Assembly (NCBI GenBank): GCA_001247695.2
Contig: LGRX02035459.1
Span: 96,271 to 160,270 of the forward strand
Source of the DNA: Cymbomonas tetramitiformis
Taxonomy: Eukaryota; Chlorophyta; Pyramimonadophyceae; Pyramimonadales; Pyramimonadaceae
Direction of reading: 5' to 3'
DNA length: 64,000 nucleotides
Position 1 is the first letter of the stretch, and every line of letters begins with the position of its first letter. The position numbers and the translations under genes are program-made. This document shows positions 50,301 through 60,578 of this stretch, piece after piece. The notes beneath the pieces are model-generated. The model was given only the letters and a program-made list of their open reading frames with translations. It did no database searches and had not been told where the DNA came from.

Positions 50301-53300
50301 GGCGGCAGAGGTTCAACGCGGAGGGTTGGTGTATAAAAACGGCTTGGCGTTATGTGATTGTGGCATGTGCTATGGCACGACCGTGTGGGTTAGTCGAGCA
50401 ACCCTTTTTCGTCACCGAAGCTTGTTCAAAAGGATACGGCGCGGACAGGCCTACACGGATGCGGTAGACGTCCCAGCCCCGGATGTGCGTCATGTCGTGC
50501 CATTGGGCGATGACGTGAAATCGAATGACACCCGCGCCATTCCGGCAAGGTGAGTGAAAAAACTGAACAACCTCCGGTACTGGAAACGCCGTTAGAGTGC
50601 AGTTAAGATGTCATTAGTACGTCGTAACACAGTGTTTAACATGCTAACGGCATCATAGGTGTGCAACAGTCCTGCGAAGGCCCAAATGGACGATTGTGAG
50701 CTTGTGGATGACGACCGCTCCTACACCACGTGCAAATCCAACCCGATGCGGGAGATGGATCCGGGAGTATCGGACGACGACCGCTCCTACAGCCAAGATT
50801 ACTCATCTTGCGAAGGTGAGAACTTCGACGAGGGGGGGGATCCATGCGACGAGGAGGGTGATGCAGTGGGTGGCGAAGCGTGGGACGAAGCTGGATCTAT
50901 GAAAGGCGACGACCATGGAACGGATGCAGACGAAGACCCAGACATGCGAGACGCAAAAGCGGCCACGTCGTTGTTGGTCCAAGAGATGACGAAGTTATTG
51001 GCCGCCCAGCAGCAGGTGAGCAATATGTTAAACGTAGAGCGGTATTAAGCCTTTATGATACCTTTAGCACGCCATTAGGCTATTGTTAATGTGTTACGGG
51101 CGCACTACATACCCCGATTGTCGTGTTATAATTGCGGTTTCGGAGGGTGGCCACCACGCGCAGGAGATGGACCCCGTGGAAGGCCCGCGCCGACCCATTA
51201 ACGCCTTCAAGCTCCTTATCGACTGCTTGGAATGGAACGCCGAAGGCAAGATGTCGCGAGACTCTTTCGACAAGCTCCTCGCCATTATCACGGAACATTT
51301 CGGAGATCAATTGGGCAACTTTCCAACGAACTTCAAAGCCGCCTGGAAACGGTTCGAAGCGTTCGACGCCCCCTGGCATAGGGTCGACTTATGCGTGAAG
51401 GGGTGCGTGTTCTTCGAGGGAGATTACGCCACCGCCGACGAGTGCGCGAAGTGCAAGGAGCCCCGGTGGGAGGCATTGGGCGAGACGGGAGACGTGGACG
51501 CGGGGAAAGGCAAGAAACCGCGATCAACATTCTTTTGGTGGAATGTTGTCGATTTGCTGAGACGTGTGTACGCGAATCCATACACGGCGGAGATGATGCT
51601 CGCCCACTCGAGGCATGTTCCACCGGAAGACGGATCGATGCGCACAATCTGGGGTGAGTATTCTATTGAGGTCGATGTTAGGATGCCGCTAGTGCCTTAA
51701 CGACATGTTAACTGTATCTTAACCATATACTAACACGTTCACCTGTGCTGGAATCTTCCATCAGATGGAAAGGAATGGCAGGAGCGGAAGAACGTGCGAC
51801 ACATCGAGTTTTTCAAGGAAGCCAGGAACGTGAGTATACTCTTGAGTGCCGATGGGGCAGCATTGTGGCAGAACAAAATGGGGGTGTTCCCTATATACTT
51901 CCAAATCTTAAACCTACCTCCGGAGCTTCGCACGAAGTATGCGAACATGGAGGTGTACGGGATCATTGAAGGGCAACACCCTGCCAACTCACAATTGCTG
52001 TATGGTAAACTCGTGGACGAGCTCGTGGTGTTGTGGGACGAAGGTTTTTTGTGTTGGGACTCGTACACCAACGAGCACGTGCGGTTGAAGGTCATGCTCT
52101 TTGCCATACTCATGGACTACAAGGGAGCGGTTGAAGCCGCACAAATCATGGACGTCGGTGCATACGCCGCGTGCCTAGTATGCAAAATTTGGGGGACATG
52201 GTCAACATTAATGCACAAAATGGTGTACCTCTTCAGCAAGCAAAATCCGCCAGGTATGCTAGTAGCACGTCGTTAGGTTGGCGTTAGGATGTACTTAAAA
52301 GCCTAAAGGCGTGCTAGCCGTATAATGCATGCGGTGTAAATGAGTGTTTGCTGATTACTTTGTTTTCTCTTCGGTCTAGGCACTCCACCGTTGCGCACGG
52401 ACGCCGAGTACAAGCGTCATGCCGCAATGCATGAAGATCTGCGAGATAGCGGAGACCCCGAACTTTCGGGAGCGACCTTGGAGGAGAGCATGCGGAATAC
52501 GGGCGTCAAGTTCTCGAGCGTTTTTACTCGGTTGGTTTACTTCAAGATCTACCGTGATATCATCCTAGATGGCATGCATGACATCATGAACCTGGTGAAC
52601 AGAATCGCTGCAACCTTGCTTGGGGTCGACTTCAACGACGCCCTCCGCCAGCAAGCGAAAGCGGACGGTGTCCATCCCACGTGGCATGCCACAACCAAGG
52701 TGAAGAATGCTCAAGGTAGGCAAATGTGCACGTGTTAGGATGTGCATAACGTGCCGATAGTGTATTAACCACGTGCTATCGGTGTCACGAAGGGGTACTA
52801 ACGGCATACTCAGTTGAAATAATGTGACGCAGGTAAGGAGGTATTGATGTACAAGATGAATCACGGACCTTTCGCGATTCCACCCCGCCCTGACAGAAGG
52901 TCTACCACGAAACGAAGCTTGGAGACAGCGCGCAGTTTCTTGAAGAGCATAAGGGCGGTGGAAAGATGGGGGCGTGGCCACAAACGATTGTTGCAAACTA
53001 CCGCCGATAAGAAAGCCGCCAAGCACATTCGGGCTCACGACGGCTTGAAGCTCGTGCAAAACAGTATCTTGTCGACAGTCTGCGCTTGGCCACGAGATGA
53101 AGGGCAGCCCGCCAATCGATTGGCCAAGCTAGTGGGTAAAATGACCACGATCGTGCGGGAGATCACGACGACACAAGTGCGTCCTAAGGTAAACGGTTAG
53201 GATATAGTTAGTATGATGTTATGATGCCGTTAACATGCTTCGTACATCATACGGGCCCTAACGAATTGCTGCGTACGTGCAGGATATGGAGCCACTCGCA

Positions 53301-54662
53301 CAAGAAATCAAGTCATTTTTCGAGGAGTTGGAGGCGACCGGGCCAGCGTATGCTTGGTGTGTGATTAACACTCACATGTTTTCTCACTTCGTCCAACAAC
53401 TTGAGAAGTATGGTCCCATGCGGGAGGTATGGATGTACGCCTTCGAGTCCTTGAACGGTCACATCAAAAGCCTAGCGAGGAGCAACTCCCTACCCGTTCC
53501 AGCCATAATGAACTGCATCAAGCGGGTGAAGGTGTTGCATTTGGTGCGTGGGTTAATCACTTTCATTTCGGAAGACCACTCCACCCGGATGCCGGCGGCC
53601 GTGACCATGGGGAGCCGCGGGGCAATTGCGGTTGAGGTATCGGCTAGGGGGAAACGTGTGGTCTTGCGAGATGATGACATTAAGGCCTTGAAGGTTTGGA
53701 TGCGGACTGAATTGCCGGCTTATCGAGAGCTGGTGGAGAAGTGGGAGAAGTATGTGGAAGACGCGCGCAGGTGATTTGTGGCCCCATTCCCCGAGCGGTT
53801 GTTTATGCCCTTATGACGCCGTTGTTGCATATTTAGGACGCGCCTAAAGTACTAACGGTATCGTATCGCTGTGCACAGTTGGAATGCACGGATGCGACTG
53901 CGACACAAGCAGTACCGGAACGCGGTGTGTGCAAGGGAGGGCAAACCTGAGCACATACGCGAGCCCCCATTTGGAGCGTACGCGGATCCTACGGAATGGT
54001 TGGGCCGACAGTTCACCAAGTACGAGATGTTGCTCATGGCGGGGCCGACACCGGTTTGCTATAACTTCACGCACGTCAAGATCGGCGACGCTGATTACCG
54101 CACGGCTACGACCGATCGGAACAAGCGCACCGTACACAGCTACTTTCGCACTTTCTTCGCGAGTGAGGAAGTGGACGAGCACGGTGAGCCAAAATCCGTG
54201 GCAAGGTGAGAAAGGAGCACGCACTATTCTACCTTTAACATGTCTTTAGGATGTCGTTATGACTCGATTAGGATGCGCATAATGTCCTAACGACATACTA
54301 ACTTAGCTGTTTACACAATCGTGGGCTTGGTGATATGCAGGCACGGCCGTATTACGAGAATATTGCGGGTGGAGATTGCAGGAAAGGTCTACATCTTACT
54401 GAAATGCGATTGGTTCGCTAAGCCGACCGACGAACAGATCAAGGAGTACCGTCGACGTCACTCCATTCTCGGCCCGGATAACTTGACCAAGACGGTCTAT
54501 ACCTTCAACCCGCACGTAGACCGCGCGGCCTTTGACAACATGGAGCCATTCATATTAGCCAATAGAGTAGAACAGCAGGTTGTTATTGTACCACATCCGT
54601 GCATGGAGACCGCGGTCATTCTCGACCCAACGGCCGACTTCTTCGAGGGATCAAGGACATAG
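47321..54662 (+). CDS. TNP2-like transposase of element B, 13 exons, 1,965 aa
   Basis: Exons: 47321-47748, 47929-48849, 48947-49285, 49383-50093, 50205-50549, 50670-51015, 51164-51653, 51765-52253, 52380-52715, 52833-53188, 53283-53770, 53879-54205 and 54341-54662. They total 5,898 nt, phases agree at all junctions, and there is no internal stop. Residues ~380-760 are Pro/Asp-rich repeats (PPPASPSPRPEPMADPTDDD). A zinc-like CDCGMC...H segment lies near 850-880. The TNP2 catalytic part spans ~1030-1750, with CVKGCVFF, SADGAALW and VFPIYFQILNLPPE (~1220), ILDGMHDIM (~1417) and FESLNGHIK (~1640), the probable D, D and E regions. It aligns with element A from exon 6 or 7 onward. It appears intact, so this copy could supply transposase; the start ATG follows the motif array directly. 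Confidence 0.85.
47749..54340 (+). repeat. GTTAGNATGC-type family motif in every intron of the element B transposase
   Basis: All twelve introns contain several copies, for example 47875-47925, 48890-48935, 50145-50190, 50590-50655, 51670-51735, 52260-52315, 52735-52810, 53195-53270 and 54235-54300. The motif is the same as in the subterminal arrays. Introns of the minus-strand gene (45036-45175 and 44416-44544) also have it. None of these introns has the GTCTTC motif of element A. Confidence 0.85.
48505..49382 (+). repeat. 436-bp tandem exon-intron duplication in element B
   Basis: The donor at 48850 recurs at 49286, exactly 436 bp later: a 339-nt exon (113 codons) plus a 97-bp intron. The exon length is a multiple of three, so duplication does not disturb the frame. 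A third, related exon (49383-50093) follows. Confidence 0.9.
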
Positions 54663-54779
54663 GACGACGACGAGGTCGATGTATGAGACATGAATCGCTG
54701 CTAGTTTATTTTTTGCTTGCCACATGCCATGCAGGCAGTTGCAAATTGTGACCTTGGTAACGACCCCTGCAGTAGTACA

Positions 54780-55266
54780 ACTAACGCATACTTTATAAGG
54801 CGCAGTGCCGCTAGAGTGCCATTAGCGTATTAACTTTGCCTACGAGCATCCTAACTACGTCCTAACGCCAACCTCCTAATGACATCCTAGAGGCATGCTA
54901 ACGCCATCCTAACGTCCCTACATTTCCGAGAAACTCAGCCCGCGTAATACTTTCCCCGAATCCCACCATACTCCGCGGAATAAACTTCCCCTGGCCTTCT
55001 AGTCACCATAAAACGCCATCTCAGTGATCTGCACATCCACACGTGCCCCACCACTCACCCCTGCTCCAGTTGGGGCCAACGCATACTTAAGGCGCAGTGC
55101 CGTTAGGACGCCTGTAGTACGCGCATCTTAACGCGCCAATATGGCGTTAGTATGCCTGTAATATATTATACTACCGGCATACTAACGCCCATACGTACTA
55201 ACTGTCCTTTACTATGCCTTTAGGACACCTTTAGTACACATACTACAATTTGCTAGGACCGTAGGG
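54780..55266. repeat. Right subterminal motif array and TIR of element B
   Basis: Copies of the GTTAGNATGC/CCTAACGCC-type motif, including two similar blocks (54782-54830 and 55085-55130, both with AAGGCGCAGTGCCG). They are followed by the terminal inverted repeat ending CTAGGACCGTAGGG at 55266. Confidence 0.85.
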
Positions 55267-55299
55267 CCTCACCCGGTTGACCAAGTCGGACGTACCCTG

Positions 55300-56443
55300 G
55301 GAGTGGGGCCCCATGCAGCAGTGGGCCTTCGAGGAACTGAGCCCCTCACATCAGCACCAGTGCTCGCCTTGCCCAACATTAAGGGTGCCGCAGACGGCAC
55401 AGCACCTTTCGTGGTGCAGACGGATGCCAGCGGCATCGCCCTTGGGGGAGTACTGATGCAAGACAACGGAGATGGTCTTGGGCTGCGCGGGATAGCATAC
55501 GAGAGCCGCCAGTTCTCAGCCGCCGAACAGAACTACCACACCGGCGAGCGAGAGCTAGGTGCCCTGCATCATTGTACCACCGTCACCTGGCGGCATTACC
55601 TCATCTTCACCAACTTTCGCATCCAGGGCAGTGACGACATCGAGTTCAAAATCGTCCTCGACGGTTTCGAGGCTCGAACTGTCTTGGCGGTATCGATGCC
55701 GTGCGGTATCGTCACTTATTTCATCTTTACGTGTTCGAGTTCGTGACATACTCGTTATCGTCGGTTACGGTTTCTCGCGGCGTCGCGATGTTACGTATAC
55801 CGTCGGTTTCGGTATCGTCATTGCATTTCCCTCGAACATTTCGAGTGAACTGCGGTTTTCGCCAGCTAAGGAAATATCACAGCACAGCAAATATTCATTT
55901 AACTTCTCAGCTTGAAAACTGGTCCGAACAGCGCAGAGGCATAAGTGAGAGTGACGTGGGCTTTGAATTTGAGAGACCTTACTGTAGTCGCGTGTCACAA
56001 ACACACCGAAGACAGCAAGCGATAGATAAGAAGGGCACGAATTCTTGCTGACGGCGGCTTGGGCCTGGAGCCAATGGCATGCCATCTTCGGTCCAACGGT
56101 CGCATACGCTGATGCCATCGGTTTCCACGGTATCGGTTTCATGGCCGATATCGAAACCCGATTTGAATCGACGGTTGCGGTATCGTCATGGAAATTCACG
56201 CATCGATTACGGTTTTCCCCGGCGGGGGCGCTGCCCAATTTCAACCGACGGTGACGGTGTCACACGGTATCGCATTTTTCTAGAGCCGACGGTATCGAGT
56301 GCGTCGCCTGAAAATTAACCGCACGTCGGTATACGGTTTCAACCGAACTCGATGTCGTCACTGATCCAGGGTGATCACCGCCCCCTTGAGTGGCTGATGG
56401 AACCCGGCAGAGAGCTCAGCCGCAGACAGGCACGCTGGTACAT
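55300..56443 (+). pseudogene. RNase H of element 2, interrupted by insertions
   Basis: VVQTDASGIALGGVLMQ and YHTGERELGALHHC are the first two catalytic regions. The frame reaches FTNFRIQG at 55628, where an hAT-like element lies, and resumes after 56363 with DHRPLEWLM and LSRRQARWY. A second insertion (56444-56705) follows, and then the pol frame of 56708 continues (VPDALSRRPDF). The connection segment before 55370 has a frameshift (WAFEEL to TSAPVLALP). Confidence 0.8.
55621..56371. mobile_element. Non-autonomous hAT-like element with 8-bp target duplication
   Basis: The element runs 55629-56363 (735 bp), with perfect 18-bp terminal inverted repeats starting CAGTGACGACATCGAGTT. It is flanked by ATCCAGGG at 55621-55628 and 56364-56371. 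A CAGTG terminus and an 8-bp duplication are typical of hAT. No transposase is inside. About ten copies of CGGTATCG or CGGTTTC occur internally, probably subterminal repeats. Confidence 0.9.
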
Positions 56444-56709
56444 CAAGGTATGGCTTACGCGAGGTCGAGTTTACACAAAACTTCTGATTTTCTAGATCGT
56501 GAGATATAAGCGATTTAAGTATCCGCTTAAGTATGGTTAAGTATGGGAGATAACTGAGCGGTATCGAGCATAACTTTTTAATGCCTGGGTCAATTGTATA
56601 CCCGGAGCGCGCAATATGTTTAGATTGATTTGAGCGACAGGTTTATCGAATAAAAATATTTTCGGAAGTTTTGTGTAAAGTCGACCTCGCGTAAGCCATA
56701 CCTTGACAT
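56440..56709. mobile_element. 262-bp MITE with about 40-bp TIRs
   Basis: The element runs 56444-56705. The ends CAAGGTATGGCTTACGCGAG are inverted copies, pairing for about 40 bp with one mismatch, and are flanked by ACAT at 56440-56443 and 56706-56709. Taking out the element plus one ACAT restores an open RNase H-to-linker frame. The superfamily is not assigned; a 4-bp duplication does not fit hAT or MULE. Confidence 0.85.
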
Positions 56710-58525
56710 GAATCTGGTGGAGGTGGGAGTCCCGCGAATGGAGTACATCAAGGGGGCGCTACTGCTGGTACCAGACGCCCTGTCCAGAAGACCCGACTTC
56801 AAAGACAAGGACGTTCGCGAAGGGTTGAAGGAAGCAGGAGTGATCGACCCCACCTCAGACCTGCCGAAAGACCCTCTGGCAATGTTGGAGTCTGAATGCT
56901 TCTCCAGCTCACCACCCGCGGCTCATCCCCAATGGGCCCAGACGGTCGACTGTTGGCTCTCAGCAGTGGAAACCCTCTCCGTGGCAGAGCAGGCCATGGA
57001 CATGGGGGAGACCATCGCTCTCGTTAATCCGAAGCTCTATAAGGGGGTGAAGGAAGATCACCTCGACTTCGACATGCCTGACTGGCCTGAAGCTGATAGC
57101 GCGAAGCCGACAGAAGCTCCACACGAACCCCCTGACCGAGCTCCACCTCAGATAAGGATAACGAGGAGTATGTCACGCGCTGGGAAAGCCTCTACGACCC
57201 CAGCGCCCCCACAGTTGGTGTCACCGAAGACGCGAACGCCTACATCACGAGCTGATGCATCGGCGGCGCCCACTGAGAAGGTGCCAGCGAGCTCACCACC
57301 CCCGCAGAAGGCGCCCCAGCAGTCAGCTCCATCCCCGGTCCTTTACCCACAGAAACGACAGGCTTCCCCCCCAGAGGACTCGCAGAATTGGCGTGTCCGC
57401 GCAGAGTACTCCTCGAAGTACGCCGAGAAGTTTGGACCCTTCGATGTGGACGCCTGTTGTGACTTTGGCGGCCGCAACAGACAGGCGGATAGATTCTGGA
57501 CAGACTGCCTTTCAGAGAAATGGAGGGGCCTTCGGATTTGGTGTAACCCCCCATATAACTCCAAACACATTACTGTGGAGGCGATTCTGAACAAGTACAT
57601 CACAGAATGGAAGGCGGACCCAGAAAACACCTCAGCAGTCTTCGTCCTGCCAGATCACCAGTCCAAGCTCCCCGTGTGGCGCAAACTATTCAGGAAGGCC
57701 AATATGCAGATCGTGGAGGTCGTCCCTACTCACGATGACAAGGGCGAGCCTAATCAGTTCTTCGAGAACCCAGATGGGAAGGCCTTCGACCTTCGCTGGC
57801 CTGTTCTGATAGTGCACGCCCCTCCCGCCAAACCACAGCCGGCACGCGTGAGACATCCGCGAACGGCTCCCGCTGTGATAAGGACGGGTGAGGCAGCAGC
57901 CTTCAGGGACACAATCTCCCAGCAGTCGGACTCAAAGTTCCTGCGTGCGTTGAAAGCGGAGTACACCCGAGAGGGATCACTCCGTTCGCTGCGGGAGAAG
58001 GTGAAGGCGGCGCCACACCAATGCCTACAGGACTTCAGGCTGGTGGGTGAGGTAGTTTGGAGAACCGCAGCAGGGAGATATCAGTTGGTGCTGGGGGAGG
58101 ATTCTCCACTTCGGGAGGTGGTGATTCGTCATGCTCACGAGTCATTGTCCTCAGGTCACACTGGGCGAGACAAGACTCTGGAAAGAGTGCTGCGACGCTT
58201 TTATTGGCGTGGTGCTGCAGAGGACGTGGGCACCTGGGTTGCATCCCGTGCGGTGTGCCAATCAGTGAGGCCGCGGGGAACTTACCCGGATGGGCTGCTA
58301 AACCCTCACAGCATCCCGAACAGACCATGGCAAGATGTCGCGGTGGACTTCGTCACCGGCCTGCCAGTATCAGAGAGAGGTAATGACGCTTTCGTGGCCT
58401 TCACGTGCAAGCTGACGAAGATGGTCCACGTTATACCGATGAACTTCGGCGACAGCTCTGCAGCTGTGGTGACCAGAATCTACTTTGACTCGGTGACCTG
58501 TGGCGCTTGCATGGCGCACCTATGA
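56708..58525 (+). pseudogene. Pol part of element 2: linker, Dam-like DNA adenine methyltransferase, integrase N-terminal half
   Basis: 605 codons. Residues 1-30 end the RNase H region (VPDALSRRPDF). A Pro-rich linker follows to ~225. At ~227-375 lies a domain like phage-type Dam (DNA N-6-adenine methyltransferase): FDVDACCD near 245, WCNPPYNS at 278-285 with the NPPY catalytic motif, then FVLPDHQ and LRWPVLIVH. Integrase follows: His477 and His484, only Cys517 of the CxxC pair (the first Cys appears to be Arg514), and Asp547 (AVDFVTG). The frame breaks after IYFDSV, where a one-base loss puts the rest into the next ORF. Placement between RNase H and integrase is where element 1 carries its C5 enzyme. 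Confidence 0.8.
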
Positions 58526-60390
58526 AAATTGTCTCTGACCGTGACCCGCGGTTTCAAGATGCCTTCTGGCAGGAGCTCATGAGACTGATGGGTGTGAAAG
58601 TGGCTCGCACCACGCCGTACAACCCTCGGTCTGACGGCCAGGCGGAACACAGCAACAGAGTTATTGAGGACATGCTCAGGTCCTTCGTAGATGCCAATGT
58701 GGAGGACTGGGACCTGTTCACCACTAACGTGGAGTTTGCGATCAATGACTCCAGAAGTGAATCTACTGGCTTCACGCCATTTGAGCTGGTGTTTGGGTTC
58801 TCGCCGCTGTCGCAGTTGGACCTTTTCCTGGAGGCCGCGCAGTCCACCGCTGGACGACGAACAGGGGGAGTAGGTACCGCACACGAAGTGGCCGCGAAAT
58901 TTTCGTCGCAGCTGCGGGACGCCAGGCAGCGGTTGGAGCTGGCTCAACAGCGACAGCGCGAGCAGTTTGATCGCAGGCACGGACAGCGGGAGTATGCTGT
59001 TGGAGATCTGGTCTGGATAGAAGCGAAACACCTTACAGAGAAGGTGATGGATCGCTCCATCTGCAGGAAGTTGACCAAGCGCTGGCATGGACCAGTCCCT
59101 GTGACCGAACGCTTCTTCAGTGATGTGCAGATGACCATGCCAGAGGCTGACAGGGGAGCTCCAGTAGCCTACCGCCTACGCCTCCCTCCCCACTGGCGCA
59201 TACACGACGTGTTCGCTCAACACCGCCTCAAGCCGTACACCAGCGGTCAAGACGCTTTCGCCGCACGTGATCACCTGGCAGTACCTGAAGAGGTGGTAGT
59301 AGACGGTCAGAAGGAAGCACATGTTGAGCGCATCCTTGCACGCCGAGTACGGTCTGTTCGAGGAAAAGAGGTGGAAGAATGGAAAGTTCGCTGGACTGGC
59401 TACTCCAAAGCTCATGACCAATGGAGGACGCGTGACAAACTCGAACGCGGAGGTCCACTTCAACAGCTTCGTGAATTCGAGCAAGCGAGACTGCGCATGG
59501 AGGCACAAGTTCGCGACGAAGCCACTCGGCGACGTGAGCAACGTGGCCGTCACTCTGCTCAAGGTGGGATGACACTGGCTCACCTCATCACTAATCCCTG
59601 CGATGAACTGGACCAGCTCGAACAGATGGAACAGGATACCCCTCTGCCGTCGGAGCGTCAAGAACGCACAGAGGATGGGTCGTTGGCACTGGTGACAGAG
59701 CTACTGGCGATCCAGACGGAAGCAACCCGCATGCCCAGAATTCTTGTACTTTTTAGTGGTACCGGATCGGTGGAAAGAGAATTCCTAAATTGCTTCCCCT
59801 CCGCTTCCGTGGTGACCCTCGACTCCGAACATATCTGGCATCCCACACACGTGCAAGATATCCTACAGTGGGACTACAAACAATACCCGCCGGGATTCTT
59901 CGATGTCGTTTGGGCCAGTCCCCCCTGCAGACAGTACAGTCAAGCGCGCACCACTGGAGGGCCCCCTGATCTTCCCCAGGCTGACAAAATCGTACGACGA
60001 GCATTGCAGATCATTGACTACTTGGAGCCAAAACATTGGTTCATGGAGAACCCCAGAGGTCGCTTCCCCAACGCGCTGCGGCTTCGTCCCATGATGCGCC
60101 AGCTTCCTCCCCCGCTGGTGTGTACCTACTGCATGTACGGTACGCAGTACATGAAGCCCACCTGCATATGGACGAACTCAGCACCACCCACGCCCCTGCT
60201 ACGCTGTACTGCTTCGACACCGTGTGCGTGCAGATGGGCAACCGGTGCTCATCCGGAGACTGCTCAGCTGGGACCTCATCCGCAGCAGACTGGAGCGGGC
60301 CAATCCGCGAGCGTATATCCCGTGCCAGCGCCCCTGCTGCGACAACTTTTCCGACATTTACGCCTCCACAAGACTGAAGACCCGCTTTAG
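58507..60390 (+). CDS. Pol C-terminal part of element 2: integrase core, chromodomain, C5-type methyltransferase
   Basis: 627 codons; the first residues are the frameshifted continuation of integrase (VSDRDPRF with Asp11; GQAEHSNR with Glu47). A chromodomain lies at ~272-318 (VERILARR, EWKVRWTGYSKAHDQW), typical of chromoviruses. At ~411-560 is a DNA cytosine methyltransferase-like domain: LFSGTGSVE (motif I), VWASPPCRQYSQA with Cys484, and FMENPRGRF in the ENV position. It ends in CMYGTQYMKPTCIWTN, a feature I know from phage-type DNA methylases. The target-recognition part is short. The last residues (LLRQLFRHL...TEDPL) are conserved in the copy at 1616-1673, so the domain is a fixed part of the family. 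Confidence 0.8.
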   Translation: MHGAPMKIVSDRDPRFQDAFWQELMRLMGVKVARTTPYNPRSDGQAEHSNRVIEDMLRSFVDANVEDWDLFTTNVEFAINDSRSESTGFTPFELVFGFSPLSQLDLFLEAAQSTAGRRTGGVGTAHEVAAKFSSQLRDARQRLELAQQRQREQFDRRHGQREYAVGDLVWIEAKHLTEKVMDRSICRKLTKRWHGPVPVTERFFSDVQMTMPEADRGAPVAYRLRLPPHWRIHDVFAQHRLKPYTSGQDAFAARDHLAVPEEVVVDGQKEAHVERILARRVRSVRGKEVEEWKVRWTGYSKAHDQWRTRDKLERGGPLQQLREFEQARLRMEAQVRDEATRRREQRGRHSAQGGMTLAHLITNPCDELDQLEQMEQDTPLPSERQERTEDGSLALVTELLAIQTEATRMPRILVLFSGTGSVEREFLNCFPSASVVTLDSEHIWHPTHVQDILQWDYKQYPPGFFDVVWASPPCRQYSQARTTGGPPDLPQADKIVRRALQIIDYLEPKHWFMENPRGRFPNALRLRPMMRQLPPPLVCTYCMYGTQYMKPTCIWTNSAPPTPLLRCTASTPCACRWATGAHPETAQLGPHPQQTGAGQSASVYPVPAPLLRQLFRHLRLHKTEDPL

Positions 60391-60564
60391 ATTCCAAGCG
60401 GCACCCTCCTTCGTGAAAGTGGTGCCCTGGTAGCGGCAGGCAAGTTGTGCTCGAAGAGGAACCAGAGAACCTAAGAACTGGAAACAGAAAGGAACCAGAA
60501 AACCTAAGAACTGGAACTTAGATGGGTACCTTAGCGGAGTGATCCCAGGAGGTAGACCACTCCT

Positions 60565-60578
60565 AAGGGGGGGAGAGT
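60565..60578 (+). other. Polypurine tract of element 2
   Basis: AAGGGGGGGAGAGT directly precedes the 3' LTR, which begins TGTGCCCGG. Confidence 0.8.

Larger units (their letters stand above)
43416..55266 (+). mobile_element. TNP2-type DNA transposon B, apparently complete
   Basis: The ends are inverted: CCCTACGGTCCTAG at 43416 and CTAGGACCGTAGGG at 55253-55266. The inversion continues inward for about 55 bp with a few mismatches (TTGTAGTATGTGTACTAAAG on both sides). Length 11,851 bp. Inside are two divergent multi-exon genes (44224-45938 minus; 47321-54662 plus) and motif arrays at both ends, between the genes, and in every intron. Both genes splice into uninterrupted frames. The flanks (TAC left, CCT right) do not show an obvious 3-bp target duplication. 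Confidence 0.85.

Noticed and set aside
58480..58530. Programmed frameshift between the two pol ORFs of element 2
   Set aside because: The shift lies in the middle of the integrase catalytic core, where both halves are needed in one chain, and no slippery sequence is evident; a one-base loss is simpler.
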